From HGM04593 sp045654645 (GTDB lineage: Bacteria; Bacteroidota; Bacteroidia; Bacteroidales; Bacteroidaceae), in the NCBI GenBank assembly GCA_045654645.1, contig JAZONR010000046.1, positions 1 to 64,000 of the forward strand: a stretch of DNA of 64,000 nt. The letters run 5' to 3'. Positions 23,670 to 33,358 of this stretch are shown piece by piece. A program made the translations under genes and the position numbers. A model generated the notes under the pieces. It was not told the origin of the DNA and ran no database searches. It saw nothing but the letters and a program-made list of their open reading frames with translations. How positions within the stretch are numbered: position 1 is the first letter of the stretch; each line of letters begins with the position of its first letter.

Positions 23670-25916
23670 ATGAGCAAATTTGCAGACGTAATACTCCCCT
23701 TGCCGCTGCCGGGCACATTCACCTACAGCGTTCCGCAAGAGTTCAACGGCACAATAGTGCCGGGATGCCGCGTAACTGTTCCGCTGGGCAAGAACAAGAG
23801 CTACACGGCACTTGTTTCGGAACTGCACGACAACGAGCCGGAGGGTTACGCTGTGAAACCGATAAAAGAGGTGCTCGATGAGACACCCATTGTGCTTGAG
23901 AGCCAAATAAAGCTTTGGGAGTGGATATCGCGCTACTATCTATGCTCAATGGGCGACATCTACAAGGCCGCCATTCCCCAAGGACTAAAGGGCGAGTTCA
24001 AGCCACGCACCGAACAGCGCGTGCGGCTCACCGCACGCTGCCGCGATGAAAAGGGGATAAATTTGCTATTGCAGGCACTTGGGCGCGCACCACGTCAAAA
24101 ACGTCTGCTTGCCACCTATCTGCAAATGGCCACCCCATTTGGCAACAACCCGTCAGAGGTATCGAAACACAAGCTCATTGAGCAGGCACAGGTTTTGCCG
24201 GCAATATATAACCAACTCAAGGAGAAAGGCATTCTTGAGACCTATGAAGTGGAGATTGGGCGCCTTAGCATCAACAACGAGCCGGTAACACCCGTAAACA
24301 CCCTAAGCGCCGCACAACAAAAAGCCTTCGATGAAATCGAAGATAGTTTCAAACAAAAGAACGTAACACTGCTGCACGGAGTTACCTCGGCCGGAAAGAC
24401 TGAAATCTACATCCACCTCATAACCAAAGCCCTTGAGCGTGGCGAGCAGGTGCTGTATATGCTGCCCGAAATTGCGCTCACCAAGCAGATTGTAGAGAGG
24501 CTGCGCCGTGTGTTTGGCAACCGCATAGGCCTCTACCACTCCAAGTTCACCGACGCCGAGAGGGTGGAGATTTGGAAAAAGCAGCTCAGCGACACCCCAT
24601 ACGACATAATATTGGGAGTGCGCTCTTCGGTTTTCCTTCCATTTCAAAAATTGGGCCTTGTCATCATCGATGAGGAACACGAAAACAGCTACAAGCAGCA
24701 AGAGCCTGCACCACGCTATAATGCGCGCAACGCAGGCATTGTGCTTGCGTCGTTCTTCGGCGCCAAGACACTGCTTGGAACAGCCACGCCATCAATAGAG
24801 AGCTACTTCAACGCAACAACCGGGAAATATGCCCTCGTGAGCCTCAAGACCCGCCACCGCGCCGTGCAGCTGCCACAGATAGAGGTTGTGGATATGCAGG
24901 AATATTGCCGCAAGAAGCTCACTGTTGGACCATTCGCCGACCCTCTTGTGGAGGCTATGAGCCAAGCGTTGAAAGAAAAAAAGCAGATTATACTGTTCCA
25001 AAATCGCCGAGGCTACTCACCGCAGCTCGAGTGCCGCACCTGTGGTTGGGTACCACGCTGCAAGCATTGCGACGTGAGCCTCACCCTGCACAAGAGTGCC
25101 GGCAAGTTAGTGTGCCACTATTGCGGCTACAGCATACCGGCCCCCGTTCACTGCCCCAACTGCGAAGGGCGCAGTTTCTCTACCCTTGGCTATGGCACCG
25201 AGAAGATTGAAGATGACCTGCAGAACCTCTTTCCCGATGCGCGCATTAAGCGAATGGACCTTGACACCACACGCACACGCACAGCATACGAGAAAATCAT
25301 TGGCGACTTTCAAAGCGGCAAGACCGATATACTCATAGGAACTCAAATGGTCTCCAAAGGTCTCGATTTTGACAATGTGGCAGTTGTTGGTATCATAAAT
25401 GCCGACACACTGCTCAACTATCCCGACTTCAGAGCCACGGAACGTGCCTTTCAACTGATGTCCCAGGTGGCAGGACGCGCAGGACGCAAAAACGGACAAG
25501 GAAAGGTGTTTCTGCAAACCAAGATGACCGACGCTCCTGTGATACCACAGATTGTTGCCAACGACTATGCCACCTTCTATGACCAACAGTTGAGCGAGCG
25601 TATGCTCTTCCACTATCCACCTTTTTACCGCCTTGTCTACATATATATGAAGCACCGCGATGTGAGAATAATAGAGGAGTTCTCCGAGCTCATCGGGCGC
25701 CGAATGCGCGAGATATTCGACAACCGCATACTTGGCCCCGACCTTCCACCTGTGGCCAAAGTGAAGGAGCTCTACATACGCAAAATAGTTCTCAAGGTGG
25801 AGAACACCCTCTCCCAGTACAAAGTAAACGAGGTGCTAAAGAACATACAGCAAGCCTATTGCGAGCAGCCGCGCTACCGTTCGGTTGTGATGTTCTATGA
25901 CATTGACCCGCTGTAA
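23670..25916 (+). CDS. priA: Primosomal replication restart helicase PriA
   Basis: A 748-aa superfamily 2 helicase that reloads the replisome at stalled forks. The N-terminal 3'-binding domain (residues 1-110) is followed by Walker A GVTSAGKTEIY (about 239-249), Walker B IIDEEHENSYKQ, a zinc region with paired cysteines (CRTCGWVPRCKHC, CHYCGYSIPAPVHCPNC, about 452-495), and helicase motifs GTQMVSKGLDFDNV and QVAGRAGR. The length is normal for the family. All key residues are present. Confidence 0.97.
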   Translation: MSKFADVILPLPLPGTFTYSVPQEFNGTIVPGCRVTVPLGKNKSYTALVSELHDNEPEGYAVKPIKEVLDETPIVLESQIKLWEWISRYYLCSMGDIYKAAIPQGLKGEFKPRTEQRVRLTARCRDEKGINLLLQALGRAPRQKRLLATYLQMATPFGNNPSEVSKHKLIEQAQVLPAIYNQLKEKGILETYEVEIGRLSINNEPVTPVNTLSAAQQKAFDEIEDSFKQKNVTLLHGVTSAGKTEIYIHLITKALERGEQVLYMLPEIALTKQIVERLRRVFGNRIGLYHSKFTDAERVEIWKKQLSDTPYDIILGVRSSVFLPFQKLGLVIIDEEHENSYKQQEPAPRYNARNAGIVLASFFGAKTLLGTATPSIESYFNATTGKYALVSLKTRHRAVQLPQIEVVDMQEYCRKKLTVGPFADPLVEAMSQALKEKKQIILFQNRRGYSPQLECRTCGWVPRCKHCDVSLTLHKSAGKLVCHYCGYSIPAPVHCPNCEGRSFSTLGYGTEKIEDDLQNLFPDARIKRMDLDTTRTRTAYEKIIGDFQSGKTDILIGTQMVSKGLDFDNVAVVGIINADTLLNYPDFRATERAFQLMSQVAGRAGRKNGQGKVFLQTKMTDAPVIPQIVANDYATFYDQQLSERMLFHYPPFYRLVYIYMKHRDVRIIEEFSELIGRRMREIFDNRILGPDLPPVAKVKELYIRKIVLKVENTLSQYKVNEVLKNIQQAYCEQPRYRSVVMFYDIDPL

Positions 25917-26012
25917 AAGCTAAAACATAAGATAGCAAGGTTCAAAGCCTTACCCCACTGCTCCATTTTTTACAAATAAATCTTAACAGCCGGCTGAATT
26001 GTCGGCTAATAT

Positions 26013-26043
26013 TTTGCCCTGTGCCATTAAATGGATAACTTTG
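26013..26043 (+). promoter_or_regulatory. Promoter of the DUF2723 gene
   Basis: TTTG (26013-26016), exactly 19 bases, then TAACTTTG (26036-26043). Transcription should start near 26050. This excludes the in-frame ATG at 26031, which lies inside the promoter, and supports 26112 as the start codon. Confidence 0.75.
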
Positions 26044-26111
26044 TGCGATTTTGGGCCAAGAAGAGACAAAATCGGAAAGCACTACGGCGAATAAAAAACA
26101 TAAACAGTATA

Positions 26112-29100
26112 ATGAAACAGTTCAAAATTCTGAACAATGCCCTGGGATGGTTCACATTCCTTGTTGCGGCATTGACCTACTGCCTTACTGTGGAGCCCAC
26201 AGCAAGTTTCTGGGATTGTCCCGAGTTCATTCTCTCCGGCAACAAGCTCGAGGTGGGACACCCGCCCGGCGCCCCCTTCTTTATGCTCACCGCCAACTTC
26301 TTCTCAATGTTCGCAGGTCCCGACAAGGTTGCTTTTATGGTGAACATTATGTCGGCAATGCTGAGCGCCGGTGGCATACTCTTCCTTTTTTGGAGTATAA
26401 CGCATCTGGCGCGCAAAATGATGGTGGGCAACGGCAAGGAGATGACTGTGGCACAAATGATTACCATCTTGGCATCGGGCCTTGTCGGCGCATTGGCATA
26501 TACCTGGAGCGACACCTACTGGTTCAGCGCTGTCGAGGGTGAGGTATATGGCTACTCATCACTGTTCACCGCAGTTGTATTCTGGCTCATCCTCAAATGG
26601 GAGGACAATGCCGACGCACCCCACAGCGACCGCTGGTTAGTGCTCATAGCCTACCTTGTGGGCCTCTCTATCGGCGTTCACCTGCTGAACTTGCTATGTA
26701 TTCCGGCCATAGTACTTGTGGTCTACTACAAGAAATTCCCCAATGCAAGCTTCAAAGGCTCTATGCTTGCTCTTGTTGTATCGGCAGCCATTGTAATGGT
26801 GGTGCTCTATGGCATTGTGCCCGGCGTTGTAAAGGTTGGCGGTTGGTTTGAACTGCTCTTTGTGAACCTGTTCGGCTTGCCATTCAACACGGGACTCATT
26901 GTGTACATAATACTGCTGTTCAGCACCCTTGTCGCAGGCATCTACTGCACCGAAAAGGGCAAGAGCCAAACTGTTGTTGCCGCTCTCATCACGCTGGCCG
27001 TGGCATTGCTTGGCATACCTTTCTATGGCAACAGCATCGTGAGCAGCCTGTTCCTTGGCGCAATAGTGCTTACAGTGATTTTCGTAATATGCAACAGAAG
27101 CAGCATCAGCTACAGTGTAGATGCCTCAACAAGAAAGGGCCTCATCAGCCACAGGACATTCAACACCGTATTCCTGAGCTTGCTGCTCATTATGGTGGGC
27201 TACTCCTCCTATGCGCTAATTGTTGTGCGCTCTTCGGCCAACACACCAATGGACCAGAACTCACCCGAGGACATCTTCTCCCTGGGCTCATACCTCAACC
27301 GCGAGCAGTACGGCTCACGCCCTCTGTTCTATGGTGAGTGTTTCGACGCCGAGGTTGAGCGCAACAGTGATGGCGACGCACTCTTTGACAAGACAAGCCC
27401 CGTATACATCCGCGTAGAGAAGAAAAACCCCGGCGACCCCGACCAATATGAAATCATAGACTATAACAAAGAGTATCGCTTTGTGCAGAATATGTTGCTG
27501 CCAAGAATGTATAGCAGCGACCACGCCGGCGAATACGAGAAGTGGATTGGCAAGCCCATCACCAACTTCAGGAAAGCCAAATACCCCGAGGCCAGAAAAC
27601 AGCAGCGCAAGTCGCTCGATGTGAAGGTACCCACACAAATTGACAACATACGCTTCTTCATCAACTACCAGATGAATCATATGTACTGGCGCTACTTTAT
27701 GTGGAACTTCGCAGGCCGCCAAAACGACATTCAAAACAGCTATGGCGAGAGTGAACACGGCAACTGGATTACAGGCATACCCTTCTTAGACAATATACGC
27801 CTTGGCAATCAATCCCTTCTTCCCCAACAACTGAAAGAGAACAAGGGACACAACGCTTTCTATGCCCTGCCGCTCATCTTGGGTATCATTGGCATCATTT
27901 GGCAGCTGGGCTACGGCAAGAGAGGCAAGCAGCAGTTCTGGGTAGTTTTTATGCTATTCTTTATGACAGGCCTTGCAATTGTTCTATACCTTAACCAAAC
28001 ACCCCTGCAGCCACGTGAACGCGACTATGCCTATGCAGGCTCTTTCTATGCCTTTGCCATTTGGATAGGCCTTGGTGTGGCAGGTCTTATAGAGTATGCC
28101 AACAGAGCTTTAAAGAGATATCTCAACTGCGATAAAAAGATTATCACAAGCGGAGTCATCGCCAGCCTGTGCCTGCTCGTTCCCCTGCAAATGGTATCAC
28201 AGACCTGGGACGACCACGACCGCAGTGGCCGCTACGCCTGCCGCGACTTTGGACAAAACTATCTGAACACGCTGCCCGATGAGGGTTGCCCCATAATATT
28301 CACCTGCGGCGACAACGACACCTTCCCTCTGTGGTACAACCAAGAGGTGGAGGAGGTGCGCACCGATACACGTGTGTGCAACCTCTCCTATCTGCAAACC
28401 GATTGGTACACCGACCAGATGAAGCGCCCGGCATACGACTCACCCAGCCTGCCTATAACCTGGGACCGCATAAACTATGCCGGAAACACCAACATCTATG
28501 TCTACGTGTTCCCAATGGAGGAGTTCATAGAAGAGTATCGCAATGCTTTCCCCGAGAAGTTCACAAAGGCTTTCGGCGACAACCCCTACGAGATGAACAA
28601 AATCACCAAGCATTGGATTCTTGAGGCAAATGCTACAAAGAAATCCGAAGCACGCAAGGTTGTCGATGAGATTATAACAATGTACGAGGCTGCCATCAAC
28701 GAGGGACGCCCCCACAGGGAACGTTTCTCAATGCCAAGAAACATAATCCCTTGCGAAAGACTCTACATCCCCATTGACCCCACGGCCGTTGCACGCTCAG
28801 GAATGGTTGTCCCCGAAGAGTATATCGACAGTATGCCCCAATATATGACCATTGACATCAGCGACAAGAGCGTTCTCTATCGCCACGAGCTGATGCTCTT
28901 CGATATGATTGCCAACGCCAACTGGGAGCGCCCCCTCTATATGTCGATGACAGTGGGCGAGAGCAACTACCCCCGCGTGCTCAAGAAGTTCTTTGTTCAC
29001 GAAGGACTTGCCTACCGCATCACCCCCTTCGACTGGAGCAAGCTTGGCTATGACACCAACAACAACGACCACCCTGTAGACATCGAGCGTTTCTACAACA

Positions 29101-29813
29101 ACGTTGTAAACCGCTTCAAGTGGGGTGGCATAAAGGAGAGCAAGGAGTACTATGCCGATGAGTCGGTGCGCCGTATGATACACACCCACCGCAGCCTCAT
29201 CTCGCAGCTCGCAACCGAGATGCTCAATGTAGGCGAGCCACACGACGCCATCATCACCCTGCTCGAAAAATGGTATAACGAGTTCCCCTCACAGGCAATA
29301 CCCTATGACGCACTGCGCGACAACTGTATGACAATTGGAAGCATTTACAACATACTCTACAAGGCACAGGCTGAAAAGCGCAACACCGGAGAGGAGGGAT
29401 ACCTTGGCGATGCAACCCTCAATATATTGCAAAGCAGAAAGAACGAAATTGCCAACAATATACTCAAGAATGAATATGAGCACACCGTTTGGCACAATTC
29501 GCTGCACCCCGCCGAGAGAAACGACGTTATGCTCTATCACCGCCTGTCGCTCCTTTCCGAGGCGTGGAGCACCCTCGAAGGCGACGCGCCGTCTGTATCA
29601 AGAGAGGCTCTTGCAGAGCAGCTTGCCAAGCTGTTCAACAGAGAGGTGGAGCTTATGAAGAACACACGCAACAAGAAAGCTCTTGAGATAAAGAAGACCT
29701 TGATAGGTGTCATATACAACTTGCTCTACGACCTTGAGCCCACCGATGCAGAGATGAAACAGATTGAGAGAGCATTGATGGAGTTCATAAGAATGTCTAA
29801 TCCACAGAAGTAA
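26112..29813 (+). CDS. DUF2723 GT-C-like integral membrane protein
   Basis: A 1233-aa protein. The first half has about a dozen membrane helices and opens with the family motif TVEPTASFWDCPEFI, whose acidic residues lie in the first periplasmic loop as in GT-C glycosyltransferases. A second family block, QTPLQPRERDYAYAGSFYAFA, lies near residue 630. The C-terminal 550 residues are soluble and mostly helical. DUF2723 is the domain of human TMEM260, a protein O-mannosyltransferase, so a role in glycosylating exported proteins is plausible; this is inference from family. A polysaccharide deacetylase gene follows 5 bases later. The start at 26112 is chosen from the promoter position. Confidence 0.8.
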   Translation: MKQFKILNNALGWFTFLVAALTYCLTVEPTASFWDCPEFILSGNKLEVGHPPGAPFFMLTANFFSMFAGPDKVAFMVNIMSAMLSAGGILFLFWSITHLARKMMVGNGKEMTVAQMITILASGLVGALAYTWSDTYWFSAVEGEVYGYSSLFTAVVFWLILKWEDNADAPHSDRWLVLIAYLVGLSIGVHLLNLLCIPAIVLVVYYKKFPNASFKGSMLALVVSAAIVMVVLYGIVPGVVKVGGWFELLFVNLFGLPFNTGLIVYIILLFSTLVAGIYCTEKGKSQTVVAALITLAVALLGIPFYGNSIVSSLFLGAIVLTVIFVICNRSSISYSVDASTRKGLISHRTFNTVFLSLLLIMVGYSSYALIVVRSSANTPMDQNSPEDIFSLGSYLNREQYGSRPLFYGECFDAEVERNSDGDALFDKTSPVYIRVEKKNPGDPDQYEIIDYNKEYRFVQNMLLPRMYSSDHAGEYEKWIGKPITNFRKAKYPEARKQQRKSLDVKVPTQIDNIRFFINYQMNHMYWRYFMWNFAGRQNDIQNSYGESEHGNWITGIPFLDNIRLGNQSLLPQQLKENKGHNAFYALPLILGIIGIIWQLGYGKRGKQQFWVVFMLFFMTGLAIVLYLNQTPLQPRERDYAYAGSFYAFAIWIGLGVAGLIEYANRALKRYLNCDKKIITSGVIASLCLLVPLQMVSQTWDDHDRSGRYACRDFGQNYLNTLPDEGCPIIFTCGDNDTFPLWYNQEVEEVRTDTRVCNLSYLQTDWYTDQMKRPAYDSPSLPITWDRINYAGNTNIYVYVFPMEEFIEEYRNAFPEKFTKAFGDNPYEMNKITKHWILEANATKKSEARKVVDEIITMYEAAINEGRPHRERFSMPRNIIPCERLYIPIDPTAVARSGMVVPEEYIDSMPQYMTIDISDKSVLYRHELMLFDMIANANWERPLYMSMTVGESNYPRVLKKFFVHEGLAYRITPFDWSKLGYDTNNNDHPVDIERFYNNVVNRFKWGGIKESKEYYADESVRRMIHTHRSLISQLATEMLNVGEPHDAIITLLEKWYNEFPSQAIPYDALRDNCMTIGSIYNILYKAQAEKRNTGEEGYLGDATLNILQSRKNEIANNILKNEYEHTVWHNSLHPAERNDVMLYHRLSLLSEAWSTLEGDAPSVSREALAEQLAKLFNREVELMKNTRNKKALEIKKTLIGVIYNLLYDLEPTDAEMKQIERALMEFIRMSNPQK

Positions 29814-29818
29814 GAACA

Positions 29819-30430
29819 ATGTTCATTGAGCAAGTACCAGGCTTTGTGCGCAGCCTCTTCCCCAAGGCGCTGTGGCGAATGAATCCCAACGAGAAGGCTG
29901 TTTATCTCACCTTCGACGATGGCCCCATTCCCGTCATCACTCCTTGGGTGGTGGACCTGCTTGAACGTTACGACATAAAGGCGACGTTCTTTATGGTGGG
30001 CGACAACGTACACAAGTTCCCCCAAGAGTATCTGCAGGTCATAGAGAGCGGACATCGCGTGGGCAACCACACCTTCAACCACCTGAAGGGCCTGCTCACC
30101 GGCACAACCGAGTATATTGAGAATGTGGACCAGGCAGATGCCTTTCTGCACAGCAACCTCTTTCGCCCGCCACACGGAATGTTGCGCCACGCACAATACA
30201 AGGAGCTTAGCAAGCGCTACCAATTTGTGATGTGGGACCTTGTTACCCGCGACTACAGTTTCCGTCTCTATGGCGAAGATGTGCTTGCCAACGTGAAAAA
30301 GTATGTGCGCAACGGCTCCATAATAACCTTTCACGACTCAATGCGCAGCGAAAGCAACCTGCGCTATGCCCTTCCGCGTTCCATCGACTGGCTGCTTGAA
30401 CAGGGCTATGAATTCAAGGTATTCAAATGA
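29819..30430 (+). CDS. Polysaccharide deacetylase (NodB family)
   Basis: A 203-aa protein with the NodB fold: motif 1 TFDDGP (residues 31-36, catalytic and metal-binding Asp33/Asp34), motif 2 HTFNHL (metal His), motif 3 RPPHGMLR and a late FHDS (motif 5-like). It should remove acetyl groups from a glycan such as peptidoglycan or a surface polymer. There is no signal peptide, so it probably acts in the cytoplasm or near the membrane on a precursor. It lies 5 bases after the DUF2723 gene and overlaps queG by four bases. Confidence 0.85.
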   Translation: MFIEQVPGFVRSLFPKALWRMNPNEKAVYLTFDDGPIPVITPWVVDLLERYDIKATFFMVGDNVHKFPQEYLQVIESGHRVGNHTFNHLKGLLTGTTEYIENVDQADAFLHSNLFRPPHGMLRHAQYKELSKRYQFVMWDLVTRDYSFRLYGEDVLANVKKYVRNGSIITFHDSMRSESNLRYALPRSIDWLLEQGYEFKVFK

Positions 30431-31353
30431 TGACAACCACTGAACTTACCAAATATATCAAAGCCGAGGCCCAGGGCCTCGGCTTTGACCTTTGCGGCAT
30501 AGCACGTGCAGCAGCTGTATCCCCCCAAACAGCACAAATGCAGAACAGTTGGATAGATGCCGGAATGCACGCAACAATGCACTACCTTGAACGCAACACG
30601 GATAAGCGTCTCAATCCCACCCTGCTTGCAGAGGGGTGCAAAAGCGTTATATCAGTAGCCCTCAACTATGCTCCAAAAGAGCAGGCAGAGGGAATTGCCG
30701 CCTATGCACAGGGCAAGGACTATCACAAGATAATAAAGGACAAACTACATCTGCTGCTCAAGAAAATCAACGAAGCCACCCCCTGCAAAGGGCGCGCCTT
30801 CTGCGACTCGGCACCGCTCCTCGAGCGCTATTGGGCCACACAGGCCGGCCTTGGATGGATTGGGCGCAATCGCCAACTGATTATACCGGGCAAAGGGTCC
30901 TACTTTTTCCTTGGAGAACTGCTCATTGACATAGAGCTGGAGTATGACACCCCATTTACCGGCAATCACTGCGGCAACTGCCATCTCTGCATCGACAACT
31001 GCCCCGGTAGGGCACTAAGCAACAACGGACTGAACGCCAACCACTGCCTCTCCTATCTCACAATAGAACACCGCGACAATCTACCCCCAAATATAGGCGA
31101 GATTATGGGAAAAAACTTTTATGGTTGCGACCGCTGCCAGACAGTATGCCCACACAACCGCTTTGCCACCCCCAATAACACCCCCGAACTGCAACCCTGC
31201 ACCGAACTTCTGCAAATGACTCCTGAGAAATGGAGAGCACTTAGCAAGGAACAGTATGACACGCTTTTCAGCGGCAGCGCCGTGGAAAGATGTGGCTATG
31301 AACAGCTGTTGCGCAACATTGCCGCAAGCAGGCTCAACAAAACAGATAAATAG
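30427..31353 (+). CDS. queG: Epoxyqueuosine reductase QueG
   Basis: A 308-aa iron-sulfur, cobalamin-dependent enzyme for the last step of queuosine synthesis in tRNA. Two 4Fe-4S ferredoxin-type clusters are visible: CGNCHLCIDNCPG and CDRCQTVCPHN, with a further Cys between them (NHCLSYL). The N-terminal half has the family blocks GFDLCGIARA and RYWATQAGLGWIGRN. The length is typical for forms without the C-terminal HEAT repeats. Its start overlaps the deacetylase stop. Confidence 0.93.
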   Translation: MMTTTELTKYIKAEAQGLGFDLCGIARAAAVSPQTAQMQNSWIDAGMHATMHYLERNTDKRLNPTLLAEGCKSVISVALNYAPKEQAEGIAAYAQGKDYHKIIKDKLHLLLKKINEATPCKGRAFCDSAPLLERYWATQAGLGWIGRNRQLIIPGKGSYFFLGELLIDIELEYDTPFTGNHCGNCHLCIDNCPGRALSNNGLNANHCLSYLTIEHRDNLPPNIGEIMGKNFYGCDRCQTVCPHNRFATPNNTPELQPCTELLQMTPEKWRALSKEQYDTLFSGSAVERCGYEQLLRNIAASRLNKTDK

Positions 31354-31510
31354 AGGCAGAAAGGACTCTAAAGAAAACTTTTTTCAACAAGCACCCATTG
31401 TTTATTCCATTTTTTTGTAATTTTACCACCAAACGAAAAAGAGGCAGCCGGCCACAAAACAAACACAACACAACCATAGCCGACACCCCTATCATAAACA
31501 AAAATGTTTT

Positions 31511-33079
31511 ATGGTTAAGAAATATGATTTTCTGGTTATCGGTTCCGGCATTGCCGGAATGAGTTTTGCCCTCAAGGTGGCAGGCCACGGCAAAGTGGCA
31601 CTCATCTGCAAAACAACACTTGAGGATGCCAACACCTATTTCGCACAAGGTGGCGTGGCATCGGTAACCAACCTTGCTGTTGATAATTTCGACAAGCACA
31701 TAGAGGATACAATGATAGCCGGCGACTGGATAAGCGACCGCGCTGCAGTGGAAAAGGTGGTGCGCGAAGCTCCCTCTCAAATTCAAGCCCTTATAGACTG
31801 GGGGGTTGAGTTCGACAAAAACGAGAAGGGAGAATTTGACTTGCACCGCGAAGGCGGACACTCCGAGTTCCGCATCCTGCACCACGCCGACAACACAGGT
31901 GCCGAGATACAACTCTCTCTTATAAAGGCTGTGCGCAACCACCCCAACATCACCATCTACGACAACCATTTTGCCATTGAGATATTGACACAGCACCACC
32001 TGGGCATTGAAGTAACACGCCAAACACCCGACATTGAATGTTATGGTGCCTATGTGCTCGACATTGCCACCAACGAGGTGCACACCTTCCTAAGCAAAGT
32101 AACGCTTATGGCAACAGGTGGCTGCGGAGCCGTCTACAAGACAACCACCAACCCTCTTGTGGCAACCGGTGATGGCATAGCAATGGTATACCGTGCAAAA
32201 GGCACTGTAAAGGATATGGAATTCATCCAATTCCACCCCACTGCGCTCTACAACCCCGGGGATAGGCCTTCATTTCTCATCACCGAGGCAATGCGCGGCT
32301 ACGGCGGCATATTGCGAACCAAGGACGGCAAGGAGTTTATGCACAAATATGACCCACGTCTCTCCCTTGCCCCTCGCGACATTGTGGCGCGTGCCATAGA
32401 CAACGAGATGAAACACCGTGGCGACGACCACGTCTACCTTGACGTAACCCACAAAGACCCCGAAGAGACAAAACGCCACTTCCCCAACATATATGAAAAG
32501 TGCCTATCACTTGGCATTGACATAACAAAGGACTACATCCCTGTGGCACCTGCTGCCCACTATCTGTGTGGCGGCATCCTTGTAGACCTTAACGCAGCAT
32601 CAAGCATCCACAGGCTCTATGCCGTTGGAGAGTGTTCGTGCACAGGCCTGCACGGCGGCAACCGCCTTGCCAGCAACTCATTGATAGAAGCAGTAGTCTA
32701 TGCCGATGCGGCAGCAAAGCACTCTATTGCACATTTCAAAGAGTATAGCTACAACGAAGCCGTTCCCCAATGGAACGATGAAGGCACCAAGATGAACGAG
32801 GAGATGGTACTTATATCGCAGGACGCCAAAGAGGTGCAGCAGATTATGAGCACCTATGTGGGCATTGTGCGCACCGACCTGAGACTGAAACGTGCCTGGA
32901 ACCGTCTCGACCTTCTTTACGAGGAGACCGAGGAGTTATTCAAGCGCAGCGTGGTGAGCCGCGAGCTGTGCGAGCTGCGCAACATCATCAATGTCGGCTA
33001 CCTCATTATGCGTCAGGCGATGGAACGCAAGGAGAGCCGAGGCCTCCACTACAACATTGACCACCCAAGAAAGAAGTAA
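31511..33079 (+). CDS. nadB: L-aspartate oxidase
   Basis: A 522-aa FAD enzyme that oxidises L-aspartate to iminoaspartate, the first step of NAD synthesis. It has the N-terminal dinucleotide motif VIGSGIAGMSFAL, the TYFAQGGVASV substrate loop, HREGGHS, QFHPTALYNPG and the late SCTGLHGGNRLASNSL block. nadA and nadC are not in the window. It ends 3 bases before an unusually long hairpin (33083-33138). The 157 bases upstream contain TTG and TAATTTTA, a weak promoter match only. Confidence 0.95.
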   Translation: MVKKYDFLVIGSGIAGMSFALKVAGHGKVALICKTTLEDANTYFAQGGVASVTNLAVDNFDKHIEDTMIAGDWISDRAAVEKVVREAPSQIQALIDWGVEFDKNEKGEFDLHREGGHSEFRILHHADNTGAEIQLSLIKAVRNHPNITIYDNHFAIEILTQHHLGIEVTRQTPDIECYGAYVLDIATNEVHTFLSKVTLMATGGCGAVYKTTTNPLVATGDGIAMVYRAKGTVKDMEFIQFHPTALYNPGDRPSFLITEAMRGYGGILRTKDGKEFMHKYDPRLSLAPRDIVARAIDNEMKHRGDDHVYLDVTHKDPEETKRHFPNIYEKCLSLGIDITKDYIPVAPAAHYLCGGILVDLNAASSIHRLYAVGECSCTGLHGGNRLASNSLIEAVVYADAAAKHSIAHFKEYSYNEAVPQWNDEGTKMNEEMVLISQDAKEVQQIMSTYVGIVRTDLRLKRAWNRLDLLYEETEELFKRSVVSRELCELRNIINVGYLIMRQAMERKESRGLHYNIDHPRKK

Positions 33080-33082
33080 TTT

Positions 33083-33138
33083 CCAAATATAAAACAGAGC
33101 AGGCGACCGACCGGTCGCCTGCTCTGTTTTATATTTGG
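33083..33138. terminator. Exceptionally long perfect hairpin after nadB
   Basis: Two 26-base perfectly complementary arms (33083-33108 and 33113-33138) enclose a 4-base loop GACC. The stem centre is GC-rich (CAGGCGACC) and the outer part AT-rich with a T run, so it can end transcription from either side. The remaining 33139-33358 holds purH leader sequence; TAACTTCG at 33269 is a weak -7 match. Confidence 0.9.
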
Positions 33139-33358
33139 TGGCGTCCAGAAAACATAATTCCCCCAACAAAAAACCACCACTGAGCCACCGCCCACCCATT
33201 TAAATATTTTATATTTAATTGTTGAAAAATAAGATGCCTTTTATAGTGGAAAATCGGGCAAAATAAAGTAACTTCGCAAGAAAATGGGGACATCCCGGCC
33301 GGCAGTCTATTAATGCGCTGGTTATCAATAATTAAGCAAACAAATTCAACATATCACT

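Noticed and set aside
31334..32083. 249-aa open frame on the minus strand opposite nadB
   Set aside because: It lies wholly inside the well-supported nadB gene and upstream sequence, with Val/Cys-rich content typical of an antisense shadow of GC-biased codons.
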